Position numbers and translations under genes: made by a program | Notes under the pieces: model-generated | Database searches by the model: none | The model's input: the letters and a program-made list of their open reading frames with translations, nothing else | Told to the model about the DNA's origin: nothing | In this document: piece by piece, positions 55,834-64,000 of the stretch | Numbering within the stretch: position 1 is the stretch's first letter | Layout of the letters: each line of letters begins with the position of its first letter | From: Crassaminicella profunda | Lineage (GTDB): Bacteria > Bacillota > Clostridia > Peptostreptococcales > Thermotaleaceae | Length of the DNA stretch: 64,000 bases | NCBI RefSeq assembly: GCF_019884785.1 | Contig: NZ_CP082326.1 | Coordinates: 3,775,355-3,839,354 of the forward strand | Direction: 5' to 3'

Positions 55834-57633
55834 CTATAACTTAAATTGATCTACTAAAATCTTTAAATTTTCTATAGAAGCAATCATTTTTTCATTTTCC
55901 TCTCTCATCATTTCCATCGAACTATCTTCTTGCTGTGCAAGGGCAGATGTTTGTTCAATAGATGCTGAGTTTTCCTCTGCTATAGCTGCAACTTGTTCTA
56001 TAGAAGAACCAATTTCACCACTATGATAAGTAACTTTCTCTAAGTTCTTGGATACATGCTGAATTTTTTGTGCCATGTCTTTTACTTCTTCATTGATTTT
56101 GTTAAAAGATTCTTCTGTTTTCTTGATTTGTTCTGTTCCATCTTCTACTTGTTTATATCCATCTTCTAACGATTTTGCCATGTTGTCTGATTCATTTTGG
56201 ATATCTTCAACAATTCCTCTAATCTCAGAAACAGAATTTCCCACTTGCTCAGCAAGTTTTCTAATTTCTTCAGATACAACTGCAAACCCTCTACCAGCTT
56301 CCCCTGCTCTTGCTGCTTCAATAGCTGCATTCAAGGCAAGAAGATTTGTCTGCTCTGAAATTTCATTGATTACATTAATTAATTGAGATATATTTTGGGT
56401 CTTATGATTTAATCTGTTTACCTTATCTACAGAATCTTTTACAACATGATTGATCACATCCATTTGATCTACAGATATAAGTAATTGTTGATTTCCTAAA
56501 TCTGCTACGGTCATTACTTCTTCTGAACTTTTCTTTAATTCTTCTCCCTTTAGGTTTGTCTCTTCTATTAATTTACTTAAATTATTAATAGCATGAGCAA
56601 TCTCTGTTGATGAATTTGCCTGTTCTTCTGCCCCTACTGCCATTTGCTGCATAGTCGCTGCAATTTGTTCACTTCCTCTTCTTACTTCTTTTGCAATATT
56701 TATGAAAGCATCCGTTTGTTTGTTTGCCTCTCCTGATACATGTAATACTTCATTCATCATCCCTCTAAGATTGTTGACCATTTGATTAATAGAAGCTGCT
56801 AATTGACCAATCTCATCTTTTCCCTTATAATCAAGTGCCTTTATTGTAAGATCTCCTTGTGCTGCTTTATTGGTGATTTGAATAACATTACTTAATTGAT
56901 TTCTTATTTTTCTACTGATTATAATCATAATAATCACACTAAATAAAATAACACACACACCAGTAATAACAAGTATTTTGATAGCTGCTTCCATACTATC
57001 ATGAGCCTTCTTAATTTCAACCTTACGATCCTTCTCTACCTCTTCCTTTATTCTTTCAAACAAAGCTACTGTACTTTTTCGAATTACAGAAGTTGTTCTT
57101 TTTGCATCCATAAGTTTGGCATGATCTTTGAATTTTACTGCTTGGACAATATATTGTTCTACCATGCTCTTTACTTTTTTCTCATTGTCTACAATGCGAT
57201 CAAATAAAAACTGTAACTCGTTTGTATTCATCATAGGTTCTATTTCATCTATTAAAGTCATAAACTCTACTCTTGTTTCTTCATATTCATTAAAATAAGT
57301 ATCCTGTCCATAAAAAATAAATTCTCCAATTTTTACATCCTTTTCTCTAAATATTGACCCCATTTGGGTAATCATAATGGCACGTTGGTCAGTAGCTTCA
57401 ATTTTCTTTATATTTTGGTTTATATTAAGTATGGTATTAATAGCTAATCCTGCAGACATAATAAAGAAAACAAATACAATTGCTAAAACCACTCCATATT
57501 TATACCCTATCCTTAAATTATTCCATATTCCTACATGTGTTTTTTTCTTTTTCTCCTTTTTAGGCTTATTCGGTCTCTTCTCCTTTTTTTTCTCTTGTGA
57601 CTTGTTCAGCTTTACTTTCTTTTTTTCTTCCAT
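55834..57633 (-). CDS. methyl-accepting chemotaxis protein with four-helix-bundle sensor and basic N-terminus
   Basis: A 599-residue chemoreceptor. An unusual Lys/Glu-rich cytoplasmic start of about 35 residues ([20 protein letters not shown] and on) precedes TM1 (about 45-65). The 140-residue extracellular part is helical ([44 protein letters not shown]), like the 4HB/CHASE3-type sensors, and TM2 is at about 215-240. HAMP and the tip [38 protein letters not shown] follow. The start after AAGGGGTG (57633) is preferred to the one six codons earlier. Confidence 0.9.
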   Translation of the reverse strand: MEEKKKVKLNKSQEKKKEKRPNKPKKEKKKKTHVGIWNNLRIGYKYGVVLAIVFVFFIMSAGLAINTILNINQNIKKIEATDQRAIMITQMGSIFREKDVKIGEFIFYGQDTYFNEYEETRVEFMTLIDEIEPMMNTNELQFLFDRIVDNEKKVKSMVEQYIVQAVKFKDHAKLMDAKRTTSVIRKSTVALFERIKEEVEKDRKVEIKKAHDSMEAAIKILVITGVCVILFSVIIMIIISRKIRNQLSNVIQITNKAAQGDLTIKALDYKGKDEIGQLAASINQMVNNLRGMMNEVLHVSGEANKQTDAFINIAKEVRRGSEQIAATMQQMAVGAEEQANSSTEIAHAINNLSKLIEETNLKGEELKKSSEEVMTVADLGNQQLLISVDQMDVINHVVKDSVDKVNRLNHKTQNISQLINVINEISEQTNLLALNAAIEAARAGEAGRGFAVVSEEIRKLAEQVGNSVSEIRGIVEDIQNESDNMAKSLEDGYKQVEDGTEQIKKTEESFNKINEEVKDMAQKIQHVSKNLEKVTYHSGEIGSSIEQVAAIAEENSASIEQTSALAQQEDSSMEMMREENEKMIASIENLKILVDQFKL

Positions 57634-57950
57634 ATGTGCACCCCTTTTCATTCATCTTATAAAATTATATTGAATAAAGATATGTGTTTGTAAACATTTA
57701 AACTTATACAATCACACACCTAATATAGCTTCCTATTCACATCTAACAAATTTTCGACATATTCACCACAAATTCCTCCTAAATATAGAATATTGATTAA
57801 ATATTACTATATTTAACCAATATCTGTATAATTGGTTGAGAAAGTTTCTATAAACTGATAAAATATAGGGTATGACCATAAAAGTCTTTCTTTAAAAGAC
57901 TCTCCTATGTGTTATAATAAAAGTTAAATACTTATGAGGAGGAGATCTCA

Positions 57951-59021
57951 TTGTTTAATTGGATTAGTAATATATGGATTGCTATACTTATGCTATTTGT
58001 TGCCGCATGGGTAATCAATGAAGCATCAGATAAATTAGGAGATGTTTTACATGTATTAGGATTAAAATTAAATATTCCAAATTCTGTAAGAGGCGCAACT
58101 TTTGATGCTGTTGCTTCATCTTTTCCAGAATTTTCAACAGCTATGGTTGCTGTAATCATTTATAAAGAATTTGCTGATATAGGGGTTCCTACTATCGCTG
58201 GTTCAGGAATATTTAATGTTCTCTTAATCCCAATGCTTTCTATATTTGCCTATCAAGGAACAGATAAATTGAAAGCAGATCGATCTGGTGTTTATCGCGA
58301 TATGGTTTTTTACACGATCAGTATTTTGACATTAGTAGGTACAACTTATGTTGGAAAGTTTTCACCTGCTTCAGGAATGGTTTTAATCTGTATCTACATA
58401 GGATACATCATAACCTTGTATTATCAAACAAAGAGATATAGAGAAAATCTTACTCTTGGAGAACAAATTGCTGTTACAGCAGAATTACAGCATGAACTTA
58501 AAGAAGAGGGAGAAGATGAAGACTTCATTGATATGCCTTACTCAAAAATATTTGGTGTAATCGTCATCACCAGTGCACTTTTATGGGTGAGCTGTGATGC
58601 TATTGTTAAGTCCGCATTAGTCATTTCTTCTACCTTAAATATACCAACAATGCTTGTTTCTGTAATCATCTTAGCTGCTTGTACATCTATTCCAGATACG
58701 CTTTTATCTGTAAAATCTGCTAAAATGGGAGATGCAGATGGGGCCGTATCTAATGCTGTAGGCTCAAATATATTCGATATTTGTATATGCTTAGGTGTAC
58801 CCATGGTCATTGCAGGAAAAGATATTCCTGTAAACTTCGGTGATAATATTATGATCTTTGGTTTCTTATTATTATCCATGATTACAACAGCAGTATTACT
58901 TCTTAAAAAAGATGGCGTCAGCAAAAAGGATGCACCTATTATGGCAGTTGTTTATGGATTGTTCATTTTATATGTACTCGGTGTTTCAGTAGGTTTAATT
59001 CCACTAAATTTACTTGGATAA
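57951..59021 (+). CDS. Na+/Ca2+ antiporter-family (CaCA) membrane protein
   Basis: A 356-residue exchanger with about ten TM helices in two inverted halves joined by an acidic loop (ELQHELKEEGEDEDFIDM). The alpha-1 repeat is RGATFDAVASSFPEFSTAMVAV and the alpha-2 repeat is AACTSIPDTLLSVKSAKMGDADGAVSNAVGSNIFDI; both carry the acidic/polar residues that bind cations. It probably extrudes calcium in exchange for sodium or protons. The start is TTG at 57951, 9 bases after GAGGAGG, and a TATAAT box lies about 40 bases upstream. It lies alone between converging neighbours. Confidence 0.92.
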   Translation: MFNWISNIWIAILMLFVAAWVINEASDKLGDVLHVLGLKLNIPNSVRGATFDAVASSFPEFSTAMVAVIIYKEFADIGVPTIAGSGIFNVLLIPMLSIFAYQGTDKLKADRSGVYRDMVFYTISILTLVGTTYVGKFSPASGMVLICIYIGYIITLYYQTKRYRENLTLGEQIAVTAELQHELKEEGEDEDFIDMPYSKIFGVIVITSALLWVSCDAIVKSALVISSTLNIPTMLVSVIILAACTSIPDTLLSVKSAKMGDADGAVSNAVGSNIFDICICLGVPMVIAGKDIPVNFGDNIMIFGFLLLSMITTAVLLLKKDGVSKKDAPIMAVVYGLFILYVLGVSVGLIPLNLLG

Positions 59022-59062
59022 AAAATACGCTAATATCTCATTTAGATATTAGCGTATTTTTT
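59021..59062. terminator. bidirectional terminator between the antiporter gene and queT
   Basis: Perfect stem with arms 59021-59038 and 59044-59061 (core TACGCTAATATCT), A-run before and T-run after. Confidence 0.9.
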
Positions 59063-59525
59063 ATTTGAAAATCTTATCCTTATATTTTTCTAACGTTACA
59101 ATCAATGGATATCCTAACCCATAGCAAGCAATCAATTGCCCTAATGTTACCCACCCCATTGTAATAATCAATGGTAAATCATAAAGATAGTTTAGAACAA
59201 ACCCTATAATGATTCCATTTACGATGACAGGTGGCATAGGTACTAGCCATTTTCTTGGCATCTTATAAGATAAAAACGCCGCTAATAAGCTAGCTAAACT
59301 TCCAAACACAATATCAATCATTCCCCCACCACCATAGATGTTTGCTACAACACATCCAACAAATAATCCTGGAATAGCAGCAGGTGTAAACATTGGCAGA
59401 ATCGTCAATGCTTCCGAGATTCTTACCTGAATTTGCCCATAACTAATAGGAGCAAATACAATAGTTAGAGCAGCATAAATAGCCCCAATAAGGGCTGCCT
59501 GCACTAAATAATTCGTTTTTTTCAT
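59061..59525 (-). CDS. queT: QueT preQ1 ECF-transporter S component
   Basis: A 154-residue membrane protein with about five TM helices and the QueT marks AALTIVFAPISYGQIQVRISEALTILPMFTPAAIPGLFVGC and ANIYGGGGMIDIVFGSLASLLAA. It imports a queuosine precursor with a shared ECF module. The open frame runs 17 codons further upstream, but that part is the riboswitch; the real start is the ATG after GGAGGGTG. The preQ1 switch in front confirms the substrate. Confidence 0.95.
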   Translation of the reverse strand: MKKTNYLVQAALIGAIYAALTIVFAPISYGQIQVRISEALTILPMFTPAAIPGLFVGCVVANIYGGGGMIDIVFGSLASLLAAFLSYKMPRKWLVPMPPVIVNGIIIGFVLNYLYDLPLIITMGWVTLGQLIACYGLGYPLIVTLEKYKDKIFK

Positions 59526-59533
59526 TTTTTCAC

Positions 59534-59576
59534 CCTCCGTAGTTTTGTTTATTGTCAGGATATTGCGAACTGACAA
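59534..59576 (-). promoter_or_regulatory. preQ1-I riboswitch upstream of queT
   Basis: On the minus strand a P1 stem TTGTCAG/CTGACAA encloses the loop TTCGCAATATC, then the A-rich tail TAAACAAAACTA and CGGAGG. This order matches preQ1 class I. TTCG can pair with CGGA as the P2 pseudoknot, which hides the ribosome site, so it should act on translation: preQ1 binding closes it. Confidence 0.85.
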
Positions 59577-59597
59577 CTATCTTGAAAGACAACCTTC

Positions 59598-59626
59598 ATA
59601 TTAGCAGTTTTCTACTAAGTTGTCAA
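59598..59626 (-). promoter_or_regulatory. queT promoter
   Basis: Minus strand TTGACA (59621-59626), a 17-base spacer, TAATAT (59598-59603). The start would be about 15 bases before the riboswitch. Confidence 0.8.
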
Positions 59627-59712
59627 TGGAAGAAAATTTTAATTTTTTTACTACCTTGTCATCCTATACATACTTATGTTAATATGGGATAGAATAGTTC
59701 TATAAGCAAAAA

Positions 59713-59937
59713 ACAGTGAAAGCTTTTAGTAGTCTGCTATGGTTACAATCTCAGAGAATAGGCTGGTTGGTGAAAAGTCTATAGCACATAGTAGGATGAA
59801 TTACACGCTGGAGTTTCGAAGCTAAAAACTTCGACGGTTCCCACTCGTTATCGTGGCTTGAGGCTTTAAGCAAATTAAGGTGGTACCACGGGTTTTCTCG
59901 TCCTTAGACTAGGATGAGAAGGCCCTTTATTTTTTTA
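59713..59937 (+). promoter_or_regulatory. tyrosine T-box leader of tyrS
   Basis: The T-box core AAGGTGGTACCACGG is at 59877-59891. In Stem I the AGAGAATAGG region is followed by the specifier loop, where TAC (Tyr, 59802-59804) sits in GAATTACACGCTGG. A terminator hairpin (TTCTCGTCCTTAG with TAGGATGAGAA, to about 59920) and a T-run to 59937 close the leader. Uncharged tRNA-Tyr should prevent termination. Confidence 0.95.
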
Positions 59938-59958
59938 TAAACATAAGGAGGTTTTACA

Positions 59959-61185
59959 ATGAGCAATATTTTTGATGTACTAAAAGAACGTGGATTTATT
60001 CAGCAAACCACTCATGAAGATGAAATCAGAGAACTTCTTGGGAAAGAATCTGTTGCTTTTTATATCGGTTTTGACCCTACTGCTGATAGTTTACATGTAG
60101 GTCACTTTCTTCAAGTTATTACAATGATGCACATGCAACGTGCAGGTCATCGTCCAATTGTATTAGTTGGTGGTGGAACTGGCATGGTAGGAGACCCTAC
60201 TGGAAAAACAGATATGAGAAAAATGATGACACCAGAAACAGTTCAGTATCATTGTGAATGCTTTAAAAAGCAATTATCAAAGTTTTTGGATTTCTCTGAA
60301 GGAAAAGCCCTTATGGTCAATAATGCCGATTGGTTAATGAATTTAGAATATATTCCTTTTTTAAGGGAAGTTGGAAGACATTTCTCTGTAAATAGAATGC
60401 TTACAGCCGAATGTTTCAAAAGCCGTATGGAAAAAGGTCTATCATTCCTTGAATTCAACTACATGATTATGCAATCATATGATTTCTTAGAGCTTAACAG
60501 AAAATATGATTGTAAACTACAGCTTGGTGGAGATGATCAATGGTCTAATATCATTAATGGTGCTGACCTAATCAGAAGAGTAGATGGCAAATCCGCTTAT
60601 GGTATGACCTTTACACTTCTTACAACAAGTGAAGGAAAGAAAATGGGAAAAACTGAGGCTGGTGCTCTTTGGCTTGATCCTGAGAAAACAAGTCCATATG
60701 ATTTCTACCAATACTGGAGAAATGTAGATGATGCAGATGTAGAAAAATGCTTAAGTCTTCTTACATTCCTTCCAATGGATGAAGTCAGAAAATTAGGAGC
60801 TCTAGAAGGAGCAGAAATCAACAAAGCAAAAGAGATTTTAGCTTATGAAGTAACAAAACTAGTTCATGGTGAAGAAGAAGCAACAAAAGCACAAGAAGGA
60901 GCAAGAGCATTATTTGGAAAAGGTCCTGCTAGTACAAATGTACCCACTACTGAAATCCCTCGTTCTGAGTTTGCAGAAGGAATGGGCCTTATGTCACTTC
61001 TTACAAAACTTCAACTTACTTCATCTAATGGTGAAGCAAGAAGATTAATCCAACAAGGTGGAATCTCTTTAGATGGTGAAAAGGTTACAGATATGAAACA
61101 CAGTGTCAAAGCAGAAGATTTTAAAGATGGAATCATGATGATAAAAAAAGGAAAAAAAGTATATCATCAAGTAAAATTGGTTTAA
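59959..61185 (+). CDS. tyrS: tyrosyl-tRNA synthetase
   Basis: A 408-residue class I synthetase. The HIGH-type motif is HVGHF (46-50), Tyr-binding residues lie in [14 protein letters not shown] and [11 protein letters not shown], the KMSKS-type motif is KKMGKTEAG (about 228-236), and an S4 RNA-binding domain ends the protein ([22 protein letters not shown]). It is controlled by the T-box leader just upstream. AAGGAGG precedes the ATG. Confidence 0.97.
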   Translation: MSNIFDVLKERGFIQQTTHEDEIRELLGKESVAFYIGFDPTADSLHVGHFLQVITMMHMQRAGHRPIVLVGGGTGMVGDPTGKTDMRKMMTPETVQYHCECFKKQLSKFLDFSEGKALMVNNADWLMNLEYIPFLREVGRHFSVNRMLTAECFKSRMEKGLSFLEFNYMIMQSYDFLELNRKYDCKLQLGGDDQWSNIINGADLIRRVDGKSAYGMTFTLLTTSEGKKMGKTEAGALWLDPEKTSPYDFYQYWRNVDDADVEKCLSLLTFLPMDEVRKLGALEGAEINKAKEILAYEVTKLVHGEEEATKAQEGARALFGKGPASTNVPTTEIPRSEFAEGMGLMSLLTKLQLTSSNGEARRLIQQGGISLDGEKVTDMKHSVKAEDFKDGIMMIKKGKKVYHQVKLV

Positions 61186-61230
61186 AATCTTTACTTTAAA
61201 ATTTAATATTTCACTTTAAAGCTAAAAATC

Positions 61231-61267
61231 AGCACTATGAATTTCAATAACATTCATAGTGCTTTTA
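61231..61267 (+). terminator. intrinsic terminator of tyrS
   Basis: AGCACTATGAAT (61231-61242) pairs with ATTCATAGTGCT (61252-61263), followed by TTTT. Confidence 0.85.
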
Positions 61268-61348
61268 ACTATATCTTATACAAATGATGCATGTATTCTT
61301 AAAAATCCTACATCTTTTTTATATTCTAAAACAACCCCTTTTATTACT

Positions 61349-61416
61349 TGTGGATAAAGATTGTCTTTTATTGAGTTCTTGTGGGTAAATACATATATTC
61401 ACTCTATCTATCCACA
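61349..61416. other. three DnaA-box-like 9-mers
   Basis: TGTGGATAA (61349-61357, the exact complement of TTATCCACA), TGTGGGTAA (61380-61388, one change) and CTATCCACA (61408-61416, one change) lie about 30 bases apart in a non-coding gap between convergent genes. Confidence 0.6.
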
Positions 61417-61473
61417 AGATTGTCAGTACCCTTTTTTTATACGACTATTACTCTATTCTTTCATAAATGATCT

Positions 61474-62643
61474 TTACTTTAGCTTTTCATATAATCGATC
61501 CCCTAAGGCCCTTTCAAAATACGGATCAACACCTAAGAAAGCTTTCAACTTTTTATATTCTTCTATAGATTCACAAGAAACTGTATTCGTCTTTACAGCC
61601 CGAATAAGTAGATTCTTTGGGGTATGTTCCATGTCGATAAATTCTAATATCTGTGTTTGATATCCCATGATCTCTAGTATATTTGCCCTTATACTATCTG
61701 TAACAATAGCTGACATTCTTTCCTTTAAAATCCCATGCTTTAATATAGGTTTCATCACATCATTATGAATTTGTCTAAATAATTCATGCTGGCAACATGG
61801 AACAGATAAAATCACTTCTGCATCCCACTCTATGGCTTTTGTAAGTGCTGCATCTGTTGCCGTATCACATGCATGAAGTGTTACAACCATATCTACTTTA
61901 TCTACGCCTGTGAAATGTTCAATATCTCCAATCATGAATTTTAAATCCTCATATCCTAAATCCTTAGCAATCTCATTACAATCTCTAATAACATCCTTTT
62001 TCAAATCTAATCCAATAATATTTACATTCAGCTTTGATACTTCCACAAGATAATGATATAAAGCAAAGGTTAAATAAGATTTCCCACAACCAAAATCAAT
62101 AATGTTCACCCTTTTTTCTTTCTTATTAAGATAGGGCATGATATCCTCTACCATTTCTAAAAAGCGATTGATTTGTCTAAACTTATCGAATTTCTTTGCG
62201 AGTACCTTTCCTTTTTCATTCATAACACCAAGCCGAATCAAGAAGGGATTAGGCTTTCCTTCAGATAATATATATTTTTTCTTTCTATTATGCTCTAAGT
62301 TTGTAGCTTCTTTTGTAGGAGGTTTTTTTAATATTTTTACTTTAAACTTTTTACTGATAAGTATTTGATAATCTGCTTCATTGGTAAAGATCTGTCCTTG
62401 CTTAAATTGTTCAAACAAAGTCATTACCTTTTCAATCATTTCTTCTTCCTTTAAATTTTCATGGTTTACTTTCTTTTGATAATTGTATGTAAACTGATAG
62501 ACCTTTTTATCCTTTAAAATAACAGGACGAATGGTTACTTTATCATACATTTCCGGATCTTTTTTTCTTATATTGCTTAAAACAAAATAAATCAAAGATT
62601 CTTCTTTTAGAATTTTTTCTACAAGTTCATGTATTTTATCCAT
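61474..62643 (-). CDS. SAM-dependent methyltransferase of unknown target
   Basis: A 389-residue protein. The N-terminal 150 residues form a mixed domain (KVYQFTYNYQKKVNHENL, then a basic KKPPTKEATNLEHNRKKKYIL). The second half is a Rossmann methyltransferase with motif I VNIIDFGCGKSYLTFALYHYLVEV, the acidic ribose contact IIGLDLK, and DMVVTLHACDTATDAAL. It ends SVPCCQHELF... where PCC and H could be catalytic. This matches the PF13679-type methyltransferases common in Firmicutes, which may act on RNA or protein. Confidence 0.82.
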   Translation of the reverse strand: MDKIHELVEKILKEESLIYFVLSNIRKKDPEMYDKVTIRPVILKDKKVYQFTYNYQKKVNHENLKEEEMIEKVMTLFEQFKQGQIFTNEADYQILISKKFKVKILKKPPTKEATNLEHNRKKKYILSEGKPNPFLIRLGVMNEKGKVLAKKFDKFRQINRFLEMVEDIMPYLNKKEKRVNIIDFGCGKSYLTFALYHYLVEVSKLNVNIIGLDLKKDVIRDCNEIAKDLGYEDLKFMIGDIEHFTGVDKVDMVVTLHACDTATDAALTKAIEWDAEVILSVPCCQHELFRQIHNDVMKPILKHGILKERMSAIVTDSIRANILEIMGYQTQILEFIDMEHTPKNLLIRAVKTNTVSCESIEEYKKLKAFLGVDPYFERALGDRLYEKLK

Positions 62644-62833
62644 AGAAATCTCTTCCTTTCATGATTCATTCCATAGCATTAAATTTAATATTCTTTATTT
62701 AAACTATGAAAATTGTTTCACAGATTTTATCACGAGACATATCATGTAATGTATCAATCTAAACTATTCAATAAGATTTTATTATCAATACAAGTATACC
62801 TTATTTCCAATCTTAAAAGATAGGGGTAAATCA

Positions 62834-64000
62834 TTAACTATTTACTTCTTTTTTCTTAGAAAACATTGAAATTCCAATTAATAAAATAGAACTACTACCT
62901 AAACCAATATATAGAGAATTGATACTTTCTATCCCAAATATTCCCCACAATACTGAAATAATAGGAGCTACAATAATTGCAACAATTCCTGCCAATGGAT
63001 TTACCTTTTCTTTAAAGTATAATGCCCCTAGTAAAGGAATAAATATGGTTGTTCCTCTTAATGCCATAGATAAAAATCCCCATTCTAATATAAGAGAATC
63101 CATATTTGTAAAAACCATCATCATTGTGAGAAGAGAAATGATGCATACAGAGCTTCTTAAAACCAATAATTGTTTTTGATCATCTGCCTCTTTATTAATA
63201 CATTTTACATAGATATCTCGATTAATCATAGTACTAATCCCTAAAGTTAAACCTGCTCCTGTACCAATAACAGATATAATGAGTGTTGCTATGGTAATCC
63301 CTCCAATCCAGGGATTTAAATAGGTAATAATAAATGTTGGTAATGCTTCTTTGGGGATGATTCCAGGATTTACACTTCTCATATATAAACCGATTAATGT
63401 GCATATAAACCCTACAGGTGGAATCAACAAAGCAGAAATAAAAGCTCCTTTTTTTGATTCTTTTTCATCTTTTCCTGAGAACATTGCTTGTAAATAGGTC
63501 TGAGTAGAAGTAATCCCAACAACCATTGAAAATCCTTGAGCAATAGATGCATATATACCATCACTAAATAAATTAAACCATGGCTCTTTAGGAAAAGTAG
63601 CTGCTAATCCACTCATTCCATGAAAATAATTATAAACAATTATTCCACTAATGATTAACGTAAAATACAGTAAAATAGATTTTACAATACCGACCATACT
63701 CGTTCCTAAAAACCCTCCAAAAAATATATAAGATATAATCAATATAATACTTATGAAAACTGCTATAATTACCCCTACATGAAATATAGAAGTGAGTATT
63801 GCAACTGCTGAAAGTACTTGCCCTGTAATATGTACAAATATAGCAAATGAAGTAAGTACACTTGCAGCAATTCCTGCATACACCCCATAAGTCCTAGATA
63901 AAAACTGTGGGATCGTATCTACTTCAGCTCTTCTTAAAGGTCCTGCCATAAATAGTCCTAAAAATAAACAGGCTATACTTGCTCCTAAAGTAAACCATAC
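62834..64000 (-). CDS. sodium:solute symporter family protein (5' end beyond the window)
   Basis: The visible 388 residues or so are the C-terminal part of an SSS-family transporter: about ten TM helices with the family segment AEVDTIPQFLSRTYGVYAGIAASVLTSFAIFVH near the cut, then FGGFLGTSMVGIVKS, and GTGAGLTLGISTMINRDIYVKCINK. The reading frame stays open to base 64000, so the Met at 63949 is internal and the gene starts outside. It imports a small solute with sodium; the substrate is not evident. Confidence 0.85.
   Translation of the reverse strand, partial: VWFTLGASIACLFLGLFMAGPLRRAEVDTIPQFLSRTYGVYAGIAASVLTSFAIFVHITGQVLSAVAILTSIFHVGVIIAVFISIILIISYIFFGGFLGTSMVGIVKSILLYFTLIISGIIVYNYFHGMSGLAATFPKEPWFNLFSDGIYASIAQGFSMVVGITSTQTYLQAMFSGKDEKESKKGAFISALLIPPVGFICTLIGLYMRSVNPGIIPKEALPTFIITYLNPWIGGITIATLIISVIGTGAGLTLGISTMINRDIYVKCINKEADDQKQLLVLRSSVCIISLLTMMMVFTNMDSLILEWGFLSMALRGTTIFIPLLGALYFKEKVNPLAGIVAIIVAPIISVLWGIFGIESINSLYIGLGSSSILLIGISMFSKKKEVNS

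Noticed and set aside
39576-57950. Flagellar sigma-D promoters in front of the chemoreceptor genes
   Set aside because: I searched for TAAA-N15-GCCGATAA-like elements upstream of each receptor and found none convincing.
1-64000. Mobile elements, prophage, toxin-antitoxin or restriction genes
   Set aside because: No transposase, integrase, terminal inverted repeats, phage structural genes or paired small toxin-antitoxin genes were recognised anywhere in the window.

Overview
The window is AT-rich, low-GC Firmicutes DNA and most likely comes from an anaerobic, endospore-forming, motile clostridium (class Clostridia). The evidence is a Spo0E phosphatase, a cysteine-rich CsxC-like spore surface protein, an agr-type peptide locus, four intact chemotaxis receptors, two sigma-54 activators, several ECF vitamin transporters, a 2,3-diaminopropionate catabolic cluster, and T-box and preQ1 RNA switches. 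No rRNA, tRNA, insertion sequence or prophage was recognised.

Layout. 0.1-3.1 kb: a secreted or anchored protein of unknown function, then an agr-type quorum-sensing locus on the minus strand (agrB, a 41-residue agrD-like peptide gene, a separate membrane protein and a two-TM histidine kinase). 3.3-6.3 kb: biotin (bioY-bioB) and alpha-ribazole salvage (cblT-cblS). 6.5-10.2 kb: potABCD polyamine ABC transporter. 10.6-14.6 kb: spore coat protein, truA, a small membrane protein, and a BlaI/BlaR1-type regulatory pair in which the BlaR1-like M56 protease carries an M23 domain and is split by a frame change. 14.7-20.6 kb: chemoreceptor, a degraded chemoreceptor-like gene, spo0E and a PAS/sigma-54 activator. 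20.7-23.3 kb: MATE exporter and rRNA methyltransferase. 23.5-30.1 kb: a plus-strand folate/pABA run (HD hydrolase, pabA, pabB, pabC, folE, folP, folB, folK, DAHP synthase) that supplies chorismate, pABA and pterin for folate. 30.3-38.3 kb: a 2,3-diaminopropionate regulon (two diaminopropionate ammonia-lyases, M20 hydrolase YgeY, YfcC carrier, RidA) with a recognisable sigma-54 promoter, upstream palindromic activator sites and its own activator gene. 38.3-48 kb: DUF2284 protein, coiled-coil protein, and a 50-repeat CRISPR array with no cas genes, lying between two closely related chemoreceptor genes. 48.2-55.7 kb: Ter-type stress cluster (HAD, a fused PRTase-TRSP-StiP protein, CitE-like lyase, three TerD proteins, AIM24). 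55.8-64 kb: chemoreceptor, Na/Ca exchanger-like antiporter, queT under a preQ1 riboswitch, tyrS under a T-box, three DnaA-box-like sites, a methyltransferase, and a sodium:solute symporter cut by the window edge.

The most coherent and least ordinary pieces are: (1) the sigma-54 diaminopropionate regulon, where activator, binding sites, -24/-12 promoter and enzymes are all visible; (2) the agr locus whose sensor membrane domain seems to be split from the kinase; (3) the Ter cluster with its three-domain fusion; (4) the CRISPR array, whose leader promoter, degenerate distal repeat and intrinsic terminator can all be located; and (5) the degraded chemoreceptor coupled to spo0E. All calls rest on reading the sequence by eye plus knowledge of the families; no database search was run.
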